A stretch of 64,000 nucleotides of DNA. Source: Desulfatibacillum alkenivorans DSM 16219. GTDB lineage: Bacteria; Desulfobacterota; Desulfobacteria; Desulfobacterales; Desulfatibacillaceae. The notes below the pieces were generated by a model. The model saw nothing but the letters and a program-made list of their open reading frames with translations, was not told where the DNA came from and made no database searches. Of the stretch, positions 15,829 to 25,894 are shown in pieces (position 1 is the stretch's first letter; every line of letters starts with the position of its first letter). The stretch spans positions 1 through 64,000 of the forward strand of contig NZ_FQZU01000028.1 of the NCBI RefSeq assembly GCF_900142135.1. The letters run 5' to 3'. The translations under genes were made by a program, and so were the position numbers.

Positions 15829-18800
15829 GTGAATACTGAAGAACTAACCAATACCAAAAAAGGCCCCATGGCCTGGATGGCCGGCAACTCGGTCATCGCA
15901 AACCTGTTGATGCTGGTTTTTGTGGTGGGCGGGCTCCTTGTAGGCTGGAACGTCAAGCAGGAAATTTTTCCCGACTTCACCATAGACCAGGTGAACATCA
16001 CCATGGCCTATCCGGGCGCCAGCCCGGAGGAGGTGGAAAACGGCATCGTCCTGGCCATTGAGGAGGCGATAAAGGACCTGGAAGGCGTGGACGAGGTCAC
16101 CTCCACGGCGTCGGAAGGCTCCGCAAGCATCGCCGTGGAGGTGATGGAAGGCTCGGACGTCACCCGCCTGTGGCAGGAGATCAAGAGCGAGGTGGACCGC
16201 ATAAGCACCTTTCCGGACGAAGCGGAAGACCCGCAAATCGCCATTGGCAGCCGCAAGCACGAGGTGGTGACCATAGCGCTTCACGGCCCGGTGGACGAAC
16301 TGGTGCTGCGTTCCGCTGCTGACTCAGTGCGCGACAAACTCCTTGGCAATCCGCACATCACCCAGGTGGAGCTCACCGGCGTCAAGGATTACGAGATTCA
16401 GGCGGAAATTCCACAAGCGACTTTGCGGCGCTACGGCCTGACTCTTACGGACGTTTCGGACGCCATATCAAACGCCTCGGTGGAGATCGGAGGCGGCAGC
16501 CTTAAAACTGAAGGCGGAGACATTCTGGTCCGCGTCAAGGACCGCCGGGATTACGCAACCCAATACGCCCAACTGCCCATCCTGACCCAGGATGACGGCT
16601 CTCGGGTGCTTTTGAGCGATATTGCAACCGTCAAGGAAGGCTTTGAAGACTCCAACACATGGGCGGAATTCGACGGCCAAAACGCCGTGATGATCGAGGT
16701 GTACCGGGTGGGGGACCAGACCCCCACGGAGGTTTCCGGCGCCGCCCTGGAAGTGCTGGAGGAGTTGAATCACACCCTGCCCGAAGGCCTGAACCTTTCC
16801 GTGCTGCGGGATTCATCGGAAATTTTCACCCAGCGGGCCGAACTGCTGACCAGAAACGCCTTGCAGGGGCTTGTCCTGGTTTTTATCTTCCTGGCTTTGT
16901 TTCTGGAAACCCGCCTGGCTTTCTGGGTCAGCCTGGGCATTCCAATCTCCTTTCTCGGTTCCTTTCTTTTCCTGGGGCCCACGGATTTTTCCATCAACAT
17001 GATCAGCATGTTCGCCTTCATCGTCACCCTGGGCATTGTGGTGGACGATGCCGTGGTGGTGGGCGAAAACGTGTATTACTGGAAGCGCCAGGGCTACTCC
17101 AGCCTCCAGGCGTCGACGGCCGGCGTGCGGGAAGTGGCCATGCCCGTGGTGTTCAGCGTTTTGACGAATTTGGTCACCTTCATGCCCTTGCTGTTCATCC
17201 CCGGCTTCATGGGAAAAATCTTCAAAGTCATCCCCCTTGTGGTGGCGGCTGTTTTTACGGTGTCGCTGATCGAAAGCCTGTTCATCCTGCCCGCCCACCT
17301 GGGGCATCGCAAACGCCAGGAAGCGGTGTGGCCCCTGAACCACCTGGAGAAATGGCAGGATAAATTCAGCCGCGCCTTTGAAAACTTCGTCCGGGTGCGT
17401 TACGGCGCCTTGCTCGGATTCATCTTGAAAAACCGCTATTCGGTCCTGGCCGCCGGCGTCGCCATAATGCTGGCTTTGGGCGGATATGTTGCGTCGGGCC
17501 GCATGGGGCTGGAAATGTTCCCCAGAAGCGAGTCGGACTTCGCCTATTGCTCGGCGACCCTGCCCTACGGGTCCTCGGAAACGCGCCTGAAGGAAGTGGA
17601 AGACCGTCTTATAGAGGCTGCCAAAAAAGTAACCGCCGGAAACGGAGGGTCCGAACTGGCCAAAGGCGTGTTGACCAATGTATCCGACAATACGGTTACG
17701 GCCAGAATTTACTTGCAGGGCGCGGATGTCCGGCCCATCCCCACGTCCCAGGTGGTCAATCTGTGGCGCCAGGAAGCGGGAGCTTTCGCAGGACTGGAAA
17801 CCATACGATTTGAATCCAACATGGGCGGTCCGGGATCCGGGAAAAACCTGACGGTCATGCTCAGCCACAGCGATACGGATACGCTGGAAGATGCGGGCGC
17901 GGCCCTGGCGGAGGACCTTGCCCAGTTTCCCATCGTCCACGATATTGACGACGGATCGGCACGAGGCAAGCGTCAATACGACATTCAACTGCTCCCCATG
18001 GGGGAACGCATGGGCCTGACCTCCCAAAGCGTGGCCCAGCAGGTTCGCAGCGCCTTCCAAGGCGTGCAGGCGGTGCAGCAGCAGCGCGGGCGGAACGAAG
18101 TGACCGTGCGGGTGAGCCTGCCGGAAACCGAACGGGCTTCCGAATCCACCCTGGAAGACCTGATTCTCCAGGCGCCGGAAGGCGAAGTGTTTCTGCGGGA
18201 CGCCGTGCGGATGACGCCCGGACGCGCTTACACCGCCATCCAGCGCACCAACGGCAAGCGCGACATCCAGGTTACGGCCAATGTCACGCCTCCGGCCCAG
18301 GCGGAGAACATCAAGCAGGAGCTTACAGCCAGCATTTTGCCTGACCTTGCCAAGCGGTATCCCGGACTTACCTACAGCTTTGAAGGGCATCAGGCTGACA
18401 TGAGCGAAAGTTTAAGCGCCCTGGCCGAGTACTACCTGCTGGCTTTGTTCGCCATATACTTTTTACTGGCCGTGCCGTTCAAGAGCTACTTCCAGCCGCT
18501 GATCATCATGTTCAGCATACCCTTTGGAATCATCGGGGCCATCCTGGGGCATATCATCATGGGCTACTCCCTTTCGGTGAACAGCCTCTTCGGGGTGGTG
18601 GCCCTTTCCGGAGTTGTGGTCAACGACTCCCTGGTGTTGATCGACCTGGCCAACCGCAAGGTCAAGGCCGGCGAGACCCACATGGAGGCGATCCTATCCT
18701 CGGGAATCCAGAGGTTCAGGCCCATTTTGCTCACAACGGTGACCACCTTCGGCGGACTCATGCCCATGATCATGGAGACGTCCTTCCAGGCCCGGATGAT

Positions 18801-18993
18801 GATCCCCATGGCCATTTCCCTGGGATTCGGCGTGCTTTTCGCCACGGTGATCACCCTGGCCATGGTTCCGTCGCTCTTCCTGGTGCTTAACGACATCTCG
18901 CGGGTATTGGGAGTTTCCTCCGGCAACGAGGAGAAAAAACCAGAACCGGTGAAGCCGCCGGGCCCTACCCAGGAATCCCCGCTTCCTTCCTGA
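15829..18993 (+). CDS. RND efflux inner-membrane pump (AcrB/HAE-like)
   Basis: The 1,054-residue protein has the standard 12-helix RND layout with two large periplasmic loops. The first helix carries SVIANLLMLVFVVGGLLVG, and the proton-relay helix IVTLGIVVDDAVVVGENVYY holds the paired Asp residues. Pore-domain text such as YPGASPEEVENGIVLAIEEA is typical of HAE-family drug exporters rather than of CusA-type metal pumps, because the methionine pairs of CusA are not evident. The start is GTG at 15829 behind GAGAGG. A clear intrinsic terminator at 19004 closes the operon. Substrates cannot be read from sequence. Confidence 0.93.
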   Translation: MNTEELTNTKKGPMAWMAGNSVIANLLMLVFVVGGLLVGWNVKQEIFPDFTIDQVNITMAYPGASPEEVENGIVLAIEEAIKDLEGVDEVTSTASEGSASIAVEVMEGSDVTRLWQEIKSEVDRISTFPDEAEDPQIAIGSRKHEVVTIALHGPVDELVLRSAADSVRDKLLGNPHITQVELTGVKDYEIQAEIPQATLRRYGLTLTDVSDAISNASVEIGGGSLKTEGGDILVRVKDRRDYATQYAQLPILTQDDGSRVLLSDIATVKEGFEDSNTWAEFDGQNAVMIEVYRVGDQTPTEVSGAALEVLEELNHTLPEGLNLSVLRDSSEIFTQRAELLTRNALQGLVLVFIFLALFLETRLAFWVSLGIPISFLGSFLFLGPTDFSINMISMFAFIVTLGIVVDDAVVVGENVYYWKRQGYSSLQASTAGVREVAMPVVFSVLTNLVTFMPLLFIPGFMGKIFKVIPLVVAAVFTVSLIESLFILPAHLGHRKRQEAVWPLNHLEKWQDKFSRAFENFVRVRYGALLGFILKNRYSVLAAGVAIMLALGGYVASGRMGLEMFPRSESDFAYCSATLPYGSSETRLKEVEDRLIEAAKKVTAGNGGSELAKGVLTNVSDNTVTARIYLQGADVRPIPTSQVVNLWRQEAGAFAGLETIRFESNMGGPGSGKNLTVMLSHSDTDTLEDAGAALAEDLAQFPIVHDIDDGSARGKRQYDIQLLPMGERMGLTSQSVAQQVRSAFQGVQAVQQQRGRNEVTVRVSLPETERASESTLEDLILQAPEGEVFLRDAVRMTPGRAYTAIQRTNGKRDIQVTANVTPPAQAENIKQELTASILPDLAKRYPGLTYSFEGHQADMSESLSALAEYYLLALFAIYFLLAVPFKSYFQPLIIMFSIPFGIIGAILGHIIMGYSLSVNSLFGVVALSGVVVNDSLVLIDLANRKVKAGETHMEAILSSGIQRFRPILLTTVTTFGGLMPMIMETSFQARMMIPMAISLGFGVLFATVITLAMVPSLFLVLNDISRVLGVSSGNEEKKPEPVKPPGPTQESPLPS

Positions 18994-19003
18994 CATTAAA
19001 AAC

Positions 19004-19036
19004 CCAGGCCGGCCTTCCCGGGCCGGTCTGGTTTTT
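19004..19036 (+). terminator. Rho-independent terminator of the efflux operon
   Basis: CCAGGCCGGCC (19004-19014) pairs with GGCCGGTCTGG (19021-19031) around a six-base loop with one G-T wobble, and TTTTT follows directly. It lies 11 bases after the stop codon of the pump gene. Confidence 0.85.
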
Positions 19037-19135
19037 ATGCAATGGAAATACGCTGTAATAATAAAGTCTTACTTTCACATCAAAGTCTTCAATTACTTAT
19101 TCTAAAAACCAATAAAAAGAGTGGCTTGTGAATAA

Positions 19136-19165
19136 TTGACAAGAATTATCAGATGCAAGTATTAT
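19136..19165 (+). promoter_or_regulatory. Putative sigma-70 promoter for the GAF/PAS histidine kinase gene
   Basis: TTGACA at 19136-19141 and TATTAT at 19160-19165 are separated by 18 bases in a locally A/T-rich region between the terminator of the efflux operon and the kinase start at 19234. Confidence 0.55.
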
Positions 19166-19233
19166 TGGATTTTATGTAAAAATAACTCTTTTCGGCCATT
19201 TTTTTCTTGCTCAAGTTTAGATCGGGCCATTCC

Positions 19234-21528
19234 ATGTTTTTTACCAAGCGAAATACGCTGACCACCATACCTATACTGGCATTTTTTATAATTGGCGCTA
19301 TTTTGTTCCCTATCCTGGCCTCCTCAAGCGGCTTGCGCCTCTGGGCCGTTTTGACGGCAGTGCTGTGTCTTTGCACACTTTTCCTGATTTATTTCAACTC
19401 TATATCCCAGAGAGACGAGGCAGAACAGTCCTTTGAAGAATCCCGCCTGAAAACCCTGGTGGACCTGAGCGCCATGACCGAAGCGCCCTTGGACGAGATA
19501 GTCCATTTTGTTCTGGACGAGGCGGTTCGGCTGACCAAAAGCCAGATGGGCTACCTGGCTTTTATGGACGAAGAGCAGGCCGTCTTGACCATACAAGCCT
19601 GGTCAAAGAACGCCATGGAGCTGTGCGCAATGGAGGACAAGCCCATGGTGTACAAGGTGGAGGAAACGGGATTATGGGGCGAGGCTTTCCGCCAAAAGAA
19701 GCCTATTGTCACCAACGACTACTCCGTTCCCAATCCGGCCAAAAAGGGCCTCCCGGCAGGGCATGCGCCCATCAAAAGACACATGAACCTGCCGGTGATA
19801 GTCAGGGGCAAGGTGGCGGCCATTGCCGGGGTTGCCAACAAAAAAGAGCCCTATGACGAAACCGACGTACGGCAGTTTACTTTGCTCATGCAGGGCATGT
19901 GGCGGCTTGTGGAGGAGCAGCGCAACAAAGCCTCGCTGGAAAACGAACTGCACGAAAGCGAGCGCAAACTGGCCACGCTGATGAACAACCTTCCCGGCAT
20001 GGCCTACCGGTGCAGAAACGACCAGAACTGGACCATGGAATTCATCAGCCAAGGCAGCCTGGATCTGACCGGGTATTCATGCGATGAAATCGTCGGCAAT
20101 AGGGTGACTTCATATAACGCCCTGATTCACCCCGACGAACAGGAGATGGTATGGGACGAAGTACAGTCCTGCATTGCCGGCAAGAAGCCTTTTGTGGTGG
20201 TCTACCGCCTGATCACCAAGGCCGGCCGGGAAAAATGGGTATGGGAAAAAGGGCGGGGAATTTATTCGGCAGACGGCCAATTGGAGGCCATTGAGGGCTT
20301 TGTCACCAGCGTCAGCGAACAACTGGAAGCGCTGCAGGAATTGCGCAAGCTTCAAAACCTGTTTTCCAATATTGTCAATTCCATGCCTTCCATTCTGGTT
20401 GCGGTGGATCAAAAGGGGCTGGTCACCCAGTGGAATCAGGAGGCCGAAAACTCCACAGGCATAGAAGCGGCCTATGCGGAGGGCAAATATCTGGAGGACG
20501 TCCTGCCCAAGATGGCGGGCAAAATGGGCATGGTGCAAGAGGCCATGGAAAGCAACGCCTCGGTAAAAAAAAGCAAGGTCGCCGGCAGCCGGCCGGAGCA
20601 TGGCAAGTACTATGATTTCACGGTTTTTCCACTTGTTTTCGAAGGGGAAAAAGGGGCCGTGATCAGGATCGATGACATCACGGAACGGGTCCACATAGAA
20701 GAAATGATGATGCAGTCGGAAAAAATGCTCTCCTTGGGCGGCTTGGCTGCGGGCATGGCCCATGAGATTAACAATCCCCTGGGCGGCATCATCCAAAACG
20801 TTCAGGTGGTCACCCACCGTCTGACTTGGAACTCCAAAAAAAATCTGCAACAGGCCGGCGAAAGCGGCCTGTCCTTTGACGCTCTCCAGGATTACCTGCA
20901 AAAACGGGGAATTGTAAAACTGCTGAACCTGGTTTTCGAAACCGGGTTAAGGGCTTCCTCCATTGTGGAAAATATGCTGGATTTCAGCCGCACCAATCAG
21001 CAAAGCGGCGTTCAGGATACCAGCCTTGATTTGCTATTGGATAAAACCGTGGAAATCGCGGCCAACGACCTCAGCCTGCACCGGGACTCGAAATTCTCCA
21101 AAATCCGCATTATCAAGGAATATGACGATACAATCCAGTCTGTCCCGGGAGAGCCGGGGAAGCTGCAGCAGGTCATCCTGAATTTATTGAAAAACGCGGC
21201 CCAGGCCATGGAGGGAAATCCGAAAGAACAGGAGCCCGCCGTCTGGCTGCGGCTTGTCGATGAGCCGGACTTCGTGAGAATGGAAATTGAAGATAACGGC
21301 CCGGGCGTCCCCGAGGAGGTCCGGGCCAAGATCTTCGAACCGTTTTTCACCACCAAGCCCGCCGGGATCGGCACCGGGCTTGGGCTTTCCGTGTCGTTTT
21401 TTATTGTCACCCAGGTTCATCAGGGAACCATGGAAGTTGAGTCGCCTTCCGGCAAGGGCGCCAAGTTCATCATCCGCTTGCCAAAAGTCAGGACCCCGGA
21501 AGAGGAAGATCCGGATGAAAAGGACTAA
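19234..21528 (+). CDS. Sensor histidine kinase with GAF and two PAS domains
   Basis: The 764-residue protein has two N-terminal membrane helices (about 10-30 and 36-54), a GAF domain (about 70-225), two PAS domains (about 250-365 and 375-490), a dimerisation domain with the phospho-acceptor His in GMAHEINNPLGG (about 507) and an ATPase domain with N box LLKNAAQAM (about 646), DNGPGVP and GTGLGLS (about 713). It would autophosphorylate in response to a cytoplasmic ligand or redox cue. No receiver domain or response-regulator gene is adjacent. ATG 19234 is used; a TTG at 19207 is in frame, but neither has a strong ribosome binding site. Its kinase core closely resembles that of the protein at 23434. 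The 3' end overlaps a convergent gene by 4 bases. Confidence 0.88.
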   Translation: MFFTKRNTLTTIPILAFFIIGAILFPILASSSGLRLWAVLTAVLCLCTLFLIYFNSISQRDEAEQSFEESRLKTLVDLSAMTEAPLDEIVHFVLDEAVRLTKSQMGYLAFMDEEQAVLTIQAWSKNAMELCAMEDKPMVYKVEETGLWGEAFRQKKPIVTNDYSVPNPAKKGLPAGHAPIKRHMNLPVIVRGKVAAIAGVANKKEPYDETDVRQFTLLMQGMWRLVEEQRNKASLENELHESERKLATLMNNLPGMAYRCRNDQNWTMEFISQGSLDLTGYSCDEIVGNRVTSYNALIHPDEQEMVWDEVQSCIAGKKPFVVVYRLITKAGREKWVWEKGRGIYSADGQLEAIEGFVTSVSEQLEALQELRKLQNLFSNIVNSMPSILVAVDQKGLVTQWNQEAENSTGIEAAYAEGKYLEDVLPKMAGKMGMVQEAMESNASVKKSKVAGSRPEHGKYYDFTVFPLVFEGEKGAVIRIDDITERVHIEEMMMQSEKMLSLGGLAAGMAHEINNPLGGIIQNVQVVTHRLTWNSKKNLQQAGESGLSFDALQDYLQKRGIVKLLNLVFETGLRASSIVENMLDFSRTNQQSGVQDTSLDLLLDKTVEIAANDLSLHRDSKFSKIRIIKEYDDTIQSVPGEPGKLQQVILNLLKNAAQAMEGNPKEQEPAVWLRLVDEPDFVRMEIEDNGPGVPEEVRAKIFEPFFTTKPAGIGTGLGLSVSFFIVTQVHQGTMEVESPSGKGAKFIIRLPKVRTPEEEDPDEKD

Positions 21529-22694
21529 ATGTCCACCACGGTCATGGCCAACGGCGTGGCGCTTAGCATTTCCCCGCCCGTTGAAGTCACCCGGATGGGG
21601 CATTCCAGGCGCATGCCTCCGACTCCGGGCACGGTGATGGATAAAAAGCCCACCTCCACCACGTTTTCTTCCAGCACGATCTCCGTATACGGCTCTGCGT
21701 TGCCGATGGGCGGATGCCACTCATGGCCCAGCACGCCCAGGCCGTGCCCGAAAAACGGCACGGTGTATTGGATGTATCCGTCCTTGGTCAGGCTGTCGTT
21801 TACGGCATGCCAGACCGTTCCGATGGTGTTCCCGGCCTTTAAATTGGTCACCAGGGTTTCGGCGGCCCGCAGATAGGCGTCCGCCAGCTTCTGCTGCTCA
21901 GGGTTCGGCTTGCCTAAAAGGTAGTTATGGGAGAGATCGGACATGAAAGTGCGGTACGTGGGATGAAAATCCACGATCATGTTGTCCCCGGCCTGGAGGA
22001 TTTTGTCCGTCGGCTGGGTGGTGCCGCACATATTGTAGCAGGAGCGGAACCCCGAAGCCGCCTCGGTGGAGCCGGTAACGGCCCAATGATATTCGCTGCC
22101 AAGCCTGCGGAGCTCCATTTCTCCGATGCCCACGGCTTCGGCTTCGGTCATGCCTACGCAAAGCGCCTTGCGGACTTCTTCAATAGCGCTGTCCGCCATG
22201 GCCGTGGCCTGGCGCATGAGGACGATTTCCTCGGGATCTTTCACGTACCCGGCCATATCCACCACGTCCAGGGCGTTCACGAATGTCGCCTCAGGCAGGC
22301 CTTCCTTGAACAAGTCGTACTCGGTGGAGGTCAAGTACCCGGTGTTTCCCCGGGGGGAATGGCCCAGTTCCACCCCTAAAACGCCTTTTTCCAGGCCAAG
22401 CTCCTTGATTTTATGGACCACCATATCAGGCATGTCCATGCCGGGAATGGGGGCGTAGGGGATGATCTCGTCCAGCCAGGACTCCGCCTTGACCCGCTCC
22501 TGATCGATCATGAAATTAATCAGGCCCACATATCCGTCTCGGGTGACGATCACGGCGCCCCTCCAGGGCGCAAAGGCCCCGGCGGTAAAAGTAACGCTCA
22601 CCATGCGGGTGCCTATTAAAGCGTCAATGCCCAGGGCCTGCATTTGCTCGATCATTCTTTTGATGCGGTTGGAATAATTGACCTGAATATTCAT
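21525..22694 (-). CDS. M24 family metallopeptidase / creatinase-like protein
   Basis: The 389-residue protein has the two-domain creatinase/prolidase fold: an N-terminal domain (about 1-150) and an M24 domain with the two Asp ligands in DFHPTYRTFMSDLSH and the His in FGHGLGVLGHEWHPP. The usual TVEPG block is replaced by VVEVGFLSITVPGVGG, so the fourth ligand position is shifted or altered, while MRLECP retains the last Glu. It may hydrolyse a dipeptide or a C-N bond in another substrate. ATG 22694 is preceded by AAGGAG; an upstream in-frame start at 22910 would add a basic, non-conserved leader. It is convergent with the histidine kinase gene and lies between two sensor kinases. Confidence 0.8.
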   Translation of the reverse strand: MNIQVNYSNRIKRMIEQMQALGIDALIGTRMVSVTFTAGAFAPWRGAVIVTRDGYVGLINFMIDQERVKAESWLDEIIPYAPIPGMDMPDMVVHKIKELGLEKGVLGVELGHSPRGNTGYLTSTEYDLFKEGLPEATFVNALDVVDMAGYVKDPEEIVLMRQATAMADSAIEEVRKALCVGMTEAEAVGIGEMELRRLGSEYHWAVTGSTEAASGFRSCYNMCGTTQPTDKILQAGDNMIVDFHPTYRTFMSDLSHNYLLGKPNPEQQKLADAYLRAAETLVTNLKAGNTIGTVWHAVNDSLTKDGYIQYTVPFFGHGLGVLGHEWHPPIGNAEPYTEIVLEENVVEVGFLSITVPGVGGMRLECPIRVTSTGGEMLSATPLAMTVVDI

Positions 22695-22937
22695 GATAAT
22701 ACTCCTTGTGCAATGGGGAGAAAGGATGGATCCAAGACCTTGGGCCTTATTATCATCTTCCATCTCGCCAGGCAATGTTTTGCCCCTAATATACAATGGA
22801 GTTTTTATTCCCATCCTTATTTTATGGAACATGGCCGAACCGGCCCGTTTGGCGCCTTTTTTGACTTTTGGTTTTCTTGCCATGCAAAACCAGCCATGGT
22901 ATAAATTCATCCAAATCTACTAAAGGAGCAGTCCCCC

Positions 22938-23378
22938 ATGAACGAAAACGATGTAGTGGCCTGTCTTGCCAATATATTAATGATTGCAGGCTCGGACAAA
23001 AAGTTCACGCATCAGGAGCAGGAAATTGTGGAAAAGGTGCGCCTGGAATTGGGCGCGGATGATGCTTTGCTGGAACAGGCCGTCGCTCTGGTTCACGGCG
23101 GGAATTATCAAATCACGCCCGTCGGGCGGTTTTCCGACCAGGTGCGAAACCTGGAAGACATGCTGTTGGTTTCCATGGCCGACAACACCCTGGCTATGGA
23201 GGAAAAAAAGGAAATCCTCCACTTCGCGCAACAGTTGAAACTTACGCAGGACCAAATCAACAGGATGCTCGCCCAAACCAAAGCATTGCTTAAAGGCGCC
23301 GGCTGCTGCAATGCATGCGGGACGCCTCTTGATCCTTCCGGCAATTTTTGCACCGAATGCGGAGCGAAGATAAAATAA
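22938..23378 (+). CDS. TerB-like helical protein with C-terminal zinc ribbon
   Basis: The 146-residue protein is an all-helical domain of about 110 residues in the style of TerB/DjlA-N proteins (ANILMIAGSDKKFTHQEQEI, with the acidic spacing typical of that fold), followed by a short zinc ribbon with two CxxC pairs, CNACG and CTECG, near the C-terminus. TerB-like domains are linked to metal-ion and membrane-associated stress responses; the ribbon may mediate protein or nucleic-acid contact. AAGGAGC precedes ATG 22938. It is read in the same direction as the next kinase gene, 55 bases away, and may be co-transcribed with it. Function is otherwise unknown. Confidence 0.65.
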   Translation: MNENDVVACLANILMIAGSDKKFTHQEQEIVEKVRLELGADDALLEQAVALVHGGNYQITPVGRFSDQVRNLEDMLLVSMADNTLAMEEKKEILHFAQQLKLTQDQINRMLAQTKALLKGAGCCNACGTPLDPSGNFCTECGAKIK

Positions 23379-23433
23379 TCGATATAACAGGCATTCCAGG
23401 CAGGCCGGAACAGGAGCAGATCGCCCCAGGTTA

Positions 23434-25341
23434 ATGAACGATGCAATCAATCATACCCCGAATGTCCGGATGATCCTTCGGAAAAAACCCGTCTTCAAGG
23501 TCATAGTCCTTTCCCTCGTCCTTTTTGCCGCGTTTATAGGCCTGTTCGACCATGTGAGCAGGCAGCACGTAAAGGTAATCGAAAGCCAGCGCCTGGATCA
23601 AATGAAGCAGCTGGTGGAAATCGCCCGGAACGCCATCGAGCCCATCGCCGCCGGATGCCGATCAGGAGATATTTCCCGCGAAGCCGGCATTGCGGAAGTC
23701 AGAAACCTTGTTCGCCGCATGACCTTTACGGAATCCCATGGAGACAATTACGTCTTCATGAGCGCCTATGACGGGACCATGCTGGTTCAGCCCTTTGAGC
23801 CGGACAAAGAGATGACCAACCAGTGGGATCTGAAAGACAGCCATGGCGTGTACATCATCCGGGAGTTGGTCAAAACGGCCGAAAACAAGCCGGAAGGCGG
23901 TTTTGTCCGCTATTTTTATATGCCGCCGGGCAGCGGCGCGCCTCAAGAAAAAATCTCGTTCGTTATGGGCGTCCAGGAACTGGAGTGCTACATAGGCGTG
24001 GGCCGGTACATGGAGGATCTCAGAAAGGAGCAAGCGGATTTCCGATGGAAGACGTTTATCCTGGAAACCATGCTGGTTTTGCTTCTCCTGGCCCTGTGCC
24101 TTATGGCCGTCAGTGAAATTGTCGTAAAAAACCGCCTTCTTGTAAAGGAGGTGCATATCCGCCAGGACTCGGAAAAGGAACTCAGGGCGCTCAAGAACTA
24201 TCTGGGAGACATCATCAACTCCATGCCCTCGGTGCTCATTGGAGTGGACGGAAAGGGCAAGGTGACCCAATGGAACCAGCATGCTGAAAAAGTCACCGGC
24301 GTCAAAGAAGAAGAAGCGGCGGGAAGGGATCTGAAAAAAGTGTACCCCGCCGACTCCGCCCTCTGGGAAAAAATTTCAGACAGCATCCACAATCGGGAAA
24401 TCGTCCAGCACAGAAAAAAAATAACCCGGGGAAACAACTTGTTCGAGTATGAAGACTTCACCATATACCCCTTGATTTCCGAAGGAATGGAAGGCGCCGT
24501 CATCCGTGTGGATAACGTAACCTCTAAAGTCCAGATGGAGGAGTTGGTCGTACAGTCCGAAAAAATGCTCTCCGTGGGAGGCCTCGCAGCGGGCATGGCC
24601 CATGAAATCAACAATCCTCTCGCCGGCATGATGCAGATGGCGGAGGTCATGTCCACCCGCCTGACAGGGAAGGACGTCCCGGCAAACCGGCAAGCGGCGG
24701 AGCGCGCCGGAACCACCATGGAAGCCATACACCAGTTTATGGAGGACCGGGGCATTCCGAAAATGATTGAGACCATACAATCCTCGGGGGTGAGGGCCGC
24801 CAAAATCGTGGAAAATATGCTGAGCTTCGCCCGAAAAGGGAGCGCTCAGACGACTCACGAGGATCTGGCGGAGCTCCTGGACTCCACCCTGGAGCTTGCC
24901 TTGACGGACTACGACTTAAAGAAAAAACACGACTTTCGCTCCATAAAAATCGTCAAGGAATACGAGCCTGGGATTCCTCCCGTTCCTTGCGACAGGCCTC
25001 AAATCCAGCAGGTGCTGCTTAATGTGCTTCAAAACGCCGCCTACGCCATGCAGGCCGCTTCGGGCTCCGGCAAGCAGCCGAAAATTATTTTACGGCTCAA
25101 AAGACAAGGCGGCATGGCCTGCGTGGAGATCCAGGACAACGGACCCGGCATGGAAGAAACGGTCTGCAAACGGATTTTTGAGCCGTTTTTCACCACCAAA
25201 CCCACGGGTATAGGAACGGGGCTCGGGTTGTCCGTTTCGTATTTTATTGTCACGGAAGCCCATCAGGGGCGCATGGAAGTCAGCTCCCACCCCGGGCTAG
25301 GCGCCAGGTTCACCATCCGCTTGCCGTTATCCGTCATGTAA
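23434..25341 (+). CDS. Sensor histidine kinase with periplasmic Cache domain and PAS domain
   Basis: The 635-residue protein has two membrane helices (about 20-38 and 207-230) enclosing a periplasmic Cache domain of about 165 residues; GDNYVFMSAYDGTMLVQP is the typical sCache core found in chemoreceptors and kinases that sense small organic ligands. A PAS domain follows (about 255-370), then the His box GMAHEINNPLAG (about 388), N box VLQNAAYAM (about 529) and GTGLGLS (about 594). No response regulator adjoins it. The kinase core is so like that of the protein at 19234 that the two are probably paralogues with different input domains. ATG 23434 is used; an in-frame ATG at 23470 is possible. 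Confidence 0.88.
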   Translation: MNDAINHTPNVRMILRKKPVFKVIVLSLVLFAAFIGLFDHVSRQHVKVIESQRLDQMKQLVEIARNAIEPIAAGCRSGDISREAGIAEVRNLVRRMTFTESHGDNYVFMSAYDGTMLVQPFEPDKEMTNQWDLKDSHGVYIIRELVKTAENKPEGGFVRYFYMPPGSGAPQEKISFVMGVQELECYIGVGRYMEDLRKEQADFRWKTFILETMLVLLLLALCLMAVSEIVVKNRLLVKEVHIRQDSEKELRALKNYLGDIINSMPSVLIGVDGKGKVTQWNQHAEKVTGVKEEEAAGRDLKKVYPADSALWEKISDSIHNREIVQHRKKITRGNNLFEYEDFTIYPLISEGMEGAVIRVDNVTSKVQMEELVVQSEKMLSVGGLAAGMAHEINNPLAGMMQMAEVMSTRLTGKDVPANRQAAERAGTTMEAIHQFMEDRGIPKMIETIQSSGVRAAKIVENMLSFARKGSAQTTHEDLAELLDSTLELALTDYDLKKKHDFRSIKIVKEYEPGIPPVPCDRPQIQQVLLNVLQNAAYAMQAASGSGKQPKIILRLKRQGGMACVEIQDNGPGMEETVCKRIFEPFFTTKPTGIGTGLGLSVSYFIVTEAHQGRMEVSSHPGLGARFTIRLPLSVM

Positions 25342-25894
25342 GGTGGGCAAGCTCAAAGACCGCAGTCGCTGACCAAAGGTTGTTTCAGCAGCCCAAAAAA
25401 TGCAACCAAATCCAAACAAATGCTGAATAAGCAATTACAAATATCTTCTATTGGTTGCAAAAGATTCGTATACGGGCGACTGCGTAGGCTTTAAAATGCT
25501 GGATATGGGGGCGGCGGAAAGGATTTTATGAACTTGATTCACATTTAGCGTTATACGCCATGCCCCGCGGCGGGTTTCGCGTCCGTTTTCACAGGCCGCG
25601 GTCGGTAGGAGAAGGCGGTTTTTTTCACGATTGTGTATTCAGGGAATGCTATTATATCCGAGACATAGGAGCGAACTTCCCAATTCATTTTTTTTCACAA
25701 AAAAGTATTAATCTCCCCTTTTCCAGCATTTTTTTTCTTGACTTCATAACGGCTCTCAACTATTGTTAACTATACCCCATGCATAAAAGCAACGCAGGGC
25801 TGGTTTCAACTTAGGAGACGTGCATTTTTTAAAAAGTGCGCCCTCCGGGTTCGAAACTGTATTTTCTTTTCACTATCAGTAGGAGGTCAGTACT
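25342..25894. other. Gene-free stretch: nested inverted repeats, then cold-shock leader
   Basis: No credible gene is seen in about 550 bases. CGCAGTCGC (25361-25369) and GCGACTGCG (25476-25484) form a perfect 9-bp inverted pair enclosing TGCAACCA (25401-25408) and TGGTTGCA (25452-25459). The last hundred bases are the A/T-rich leader of the first cold-shock gene. A short open frame at 25560-25769 has no supporting signal. Confidence 0.5.

Noticed and set aside
15829-18993. Metal (CusA-type) pump
   Set aside because: No paired methionines of the copper relay are evident; the sequence looks like HAE-type drug exporters.
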